From positions 1 through 15,131 of the forward strand of contig DAJQ01000048.1 of the NCBI GenBank assembly GCA_002496395.1: a stretch of 15,131 nt of DNA, given 5' to 3'. Below the pieces are notes generated by a model. That model was not told the origin of the DNA, made no database searches, and saw only the letters and a list, made by a program, of their open reading frames with translations. Positions 13,120 to 15,131 of this stretch are shown here, piece after piece (the first letter of the stretch is position 1; every line of letters begins with the position of its first letter). The stretch comes from Methanocorpusculaceae archaeon UBA456. GTDB lineage: Archaea > Halobacteriota > Methanomicrobia > Methanomicrobiales > Methanocorpusculaceae. The position numbers and the translations under genes were made by a program.

Positions 13120-14207
13120 AGGTGGCAGTCTTCCATGACTACTTCGGATCAGTCGGCGGGGGCGAGCGGGTTGCCCTGGCGCTTGCTGACGTATGTGGAG
13201 CAGATATCATCACCACCGATACAGACAGCCTCATGATACTCCCCTCACACCAACGGGTTGAGAGTCTCGGAAGAACAGTAAAATCACCTCCATTCAAACA
13301 GATGTCAGCAGCATACCGGTTTTCATCCTGCGATTTCAGAGAGGACTATGATCTCTTCATCTTCAGCGGCAACTGGGCACACTATGCAGCAGAAAAACAC
13401 CATCCTAACCTGATGTACTGCCATACCCCTGTCCGGGCATTCTATGATCTTTATGAGACATTCAGTTCCCGACTCCCGCTTCATAAAAGGATCCCATTTC
13501 ACCTCTGGGCTTCGATCTATCGCCGTCTCGATCAGGCTGCCATCTCTTCAGTAGATCTGATTATTGCGAATTCCGAAAACACCAGAAGGCGGATAAATAA
13601 ATATCATAGAAGGAATGCTGAGGTGATCTATCCTCCAATCGATACGAAACGGTTTGCCTGCAAACGCTATGGCGACTTCTGGCTCTCGGTTAACCGTCTC
13701 TATCCCGAGAAGCGGATTGAACTGCAGATTGAGAGTTTTAAAAACCTCCCTGGTGAACGGCTGATCATCGTCGGGGGATATGCAGAGGGCGATCATGCGG
13801 GGAGGGCATATGCTCAGAAACTCTTCTCCAATCTCCCGGAAAATGTCGAGATCCGGGGTGAGGTGAGCGATTCGATGCTCCTCGATCTCTATGCCACCTG
13901 CAAAGGCGTCATCTGCACTGCAATGGATGAGGATTTCGGGATGACGCCGCTTGAGGCGATGGCGGCTGGCAAGCCGGTTGTTGCGGTGCGTGAAGGTGGC
14001 TTTCTCGAATCGGTGACGGAAGGAACCGGTCTGCTGGTTGATCCAATCGCAGAGAAGATTTCAGATGCGATTGCGTTCATCTCAAAGGAGCCGGAGCGGT
14101 ATCGTGATGCCTGCCGGGCCAGGGCAGCACTCTTTGACAGATCTGTCTTTGAAGAGCAGGTACGAAGGGTTGTGGATGGGATATCAATAAAGAATAATGG
14201 ATCCTGA
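13116..14207 (+). CDS. Family 4 glycosyltransferase (second of a coupled pair)
   Basis: This 363-residue GT4 enzyme has an N-terminal MKVAVFHDYFGSVGGGERV with the GGGER loop (14-18), LMYCHTPVRAFYDLYE (99-114) as in mannosyltransferase-like (WbaZ-type) GT4 members, DLIIANSENTRRRI (147-160), VIYPPID (170-176), NRLYPEKRIEL (193-203) and the E-x7-E pair E272/E280 in DEDFGMTPLEAMAAGKPVV. The start ATG overlaps the previous stop (ATGA) with AAGGTGAG 6 nt upstream, so the two proteins are made together. The 'CHTPVRAFYDLY' motif suggests a mannose- or rhamnose-transferring enzyme by family analogy, without proof. It ends 34 nt before the convergent stop of the next surface-protein gene. Confidence 0.9.
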   Translation: MKVAVFHDYFGSVGGGERVALALADVCGADIITTDTDSLMILPSHQRVESLGRTVKSPPFKQMSAAYRFSSCDFREDYDLFIFSGNWAHYAAEKHHPNLMYCHTPVRAFYDLYETFSSRLPLHKRIPFHLWASIYRRLDQAAISSVDLIIANSENTRRRINKYHRRNAEVIYPPIDTKRFACKRYGDFWLSVNRLYPEKRIELQIESFKNLPGERLIIVGGYAEGDHAGRAYAQKLFSNLPENVEIRGEVSDSMLLDLYATCKGVICTAMDEDFGMTPLEAMAAGKPVVAVREGGFLESVTEGTGLLVDPIAEKISDAIAFISKEPERYRDACRARAALFDRSVFEEQVRRVVDGISIKNNGS

Positions 14208-14213
14208 AAAAAA
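14207..14213 (-). terminator. T7 tract ending the PKD/cohesin-like protein gene
   Basis: The minus strand carries seven consecutive T residues 28 nt after the TAA at 14242-14244, reaching the stop codon of the convergent glycosyltransferase gene. Confidence 0.45.
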
Positions 14214-14235
14214 TGTGAAGAGAGTAGGCTCACCC

Positions 14236-14240
14236 TTTTT
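14236..14240 (+). terminator. T5 tract ending the glycosyltransferase pair
   Basis: A CACCCTTTTTATTA stretch follows the plus-strand stop at 14205-14207. Together with the minus-strand T7 tract it gives an interlocked convergent terminator within a 34-nt gap. Confidence 0.4.
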
Positions 14241-14241
14241 A

Positions 14242-15131
14242 TTACACCATTCCGGCGACCGGTTGATCACCGGCCATCCCAAGGACAAAGTAGGTATCTA
14301 CCTCATGATCACCGGTCGTATCAAGCGCCCAGAGGCCATTGCTCTCCCGGAAGACACCTTTCCAACCATCGCCGGCGACCGGTTGATCTCCCTCCATACC
14401 GAGGACAAAGTAGGTATCTACCTCATGATCACCGGTCGTATCAAGTGCCCAGAGGCCGTTGCTCTCCCGGAAGATGCCTTTCCAGGGAGACATTGGTGGA
14501 TCACCGCCCACCACTATCTCAGCAGCTGTTACCACCGACTCATACTCAGGATAGAATGCAGCACTGGATACCGTAAGGCCGGTTGTGCCTTCTGCCAACC
14601 CCTCAATAGTGACGGTAACGATGACTATATTCTCTGATCCATCGGGGATATGAGTCATGGCCCAGCAGTTGACCGACTGTGCCGGAACCGGACTGTGAGT
14701 ACCATTCTCAATCACTTCCACCTCGATAATCCTTGCAATACCGGGCTGGGTCAGTGTGACATCAACATCAAATGATCCAAGCCCGGATGGCAGTGACGAG
14801 AGAATGATCGAATACTCCCCTGATTCGCCAATTCCAATGGATGAAGAGGCTGGATCAACAATAACCTCGACCTGGGGGAGATGTACTGTAATGTAATCAT
14901 TCTTTGTTACGGTATCACTCCCACCGGCATTCGTTGCCGTCAGTCGGATCGAGTAATTCCCTGCTACAGTGAACTCATGCTCGGGGTGCTGCTGACCGGA
15001 TCCAAACTCAGTCCATCCACTACCAGTAGTGCTATACTCCCACTTCCATGAGGCCGGAGTGTTCGTGGATTGATCAGTGAACTGCACCGTCAGCGGGGCA
15101 GCGCCAGTGGTGGGGGTGGCAGTGAATGCGG
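14242..15131 (-). CDS. Surface protein with PKD domain, cohesin-like domain and two C-terminal WALDTTGD repeats (5' partial)
   Basis: The frame is open to the window edge (first full codon at 15129), so the N-terminus and any signal peptide are outside. The first visible part is a PKD domain (AAPLTVQFTDQS, then WKWEY, HEFTVAGNYSIRLTATNAGG, quoted in pieces). Next comes a beta-rich domain of about 125 residues with GESGEYSIILSSLPSGL, SFDVDVTLTQPGIARI and an ENGTHS sequon; this resembles the cohesin-like domains of methanogen surface proteins. Two 40-residue repeats end the protein, as in the GLUG protein, and again no membrane anchor follows. It is probably secreted or cell-surface. The cohesin-like call is by pattern only. 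The GTG at 15087 is internal, not a true start. Confidence 0.85.
   Translation of the reverse strand, partial: AFTATPTTGAAPLTVQFTDQSTNTPASWKWEYSTTGSGWTEFGSGQQHPEHEFTVAGNYSIRLTATNAGGSDTVTKNDYITVHLPQVEVIVDPASSSIGIGESGEYSIILSSLPSGLGSFDVDVTLTQPGIARIIEVEVIENGTHSPVPAQSVNCWAMTHIPDGSENIVIVTVTIEGLAEGTTGLTVSSAAFYPEYESVVTAAEIVVGGDPPMSPWKGIFRESNGLWALDTTGDHEVDTYFVLGMEGDQPVAGDGWKGVFRESNGLWALDTTGDHEVDTYFVLGMAGDQPVAGMV
14245..14484 (-). repeat. Two tandem 120-bp units encoding the 40-residue C-terminal repeat
   Basis: Units are 14365-14484 and 14245-14364. They share an uninterrupted identical run of about 44 nt (the plus-strand stretch from AGGACAAAG to CGTATCAAG), and their proteins differ at only a few residues. 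They are closer to each other and to the last unit at 7995-8114 than the middle units of the five-copy array are to one another. Confidence 0.92.

Overview
The window looks like part of a methanogenic archaeon's genome, most likely Methanomicrobiales or a close relative (inference). The support is an archaeal-type oligosaccharyltransferase (STT3/AglB), archaeal promoter signals (AT-rich TATA boxes, T-run terminators), Shine-Dalgarno sequences of the GGTGAT/GAGGTGATC type, and large secreted GLUG, PKD and cohesin-like surface proteins of the kind common in these methanogens. No rRNA, tRNA, CRISPR array or insertion sequence was seen.

Layout. (1) Positions 1-86 hold the last codons of a plus-strand protein ending in a 'DTTGD...DTYFVLGM.GD.P' repeat, followed by a T-rich terminator. 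(2) Positions 185-7776, all on the minus strand, form a glycan block. In transcription order it is aglB-type oligosaccharyltransferase, then rfbC, rfbB, rfbD, rfbA (the full set for dTDP-L-rhamnose from glucose-1-phosphate), a family-2 glycosyltransferase, and the permease and ATPase of an ABC-2 polysaccharide exporter. From rfbC to the ATPase the genes overlap or lie within 27 nt of each other, so they read as one operon. A 117-nt gap with a small hairpin separates aglB from rfbC, and aglB has its own TATA box. (3) Positions 7992-11822 (minus) encode a secreted protein of about 1276 residues: signal peptide, three homologous GLUG-rich blocks of about 300 residues, an InlB-type B-repeat, and five 40-residue 'WALDTTGD' repeats at the very C-terminus. 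(4) A divergent promoter region (about 11832-11985) separates it from two translationally coupled plus-strand family-4 glycosyltransferases (11986-14207). (5) Positions 14242-15131 (minus, start beyond the window) encode a PKD plus cohesin-like surface protein ending in two copies of the same 40-residue repeat.

How the parts may fit together (inference). The rfb enzymes make dTDP-rhamnose. Three glycosyltransferases could build a rhamnose-containing glycan on a lipid carrier, the ABC exporter could move it across the membrane, and the oligosaccharyltransferase could attach it to secreted proteins. The GLUG protein next door carries five N-glycosylation sequons. The most unusual signal is that three separate surface proteins bracketing the glycan genes all end in the same 40-residue repeat module, in 5, 2 and at least 1 copies. 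This may be a C-terminal surface-attachment or display domain linked to the local glycan. The oligosaccharyltransferase also has a strongly altered catalytic-domain WWDYG motif.
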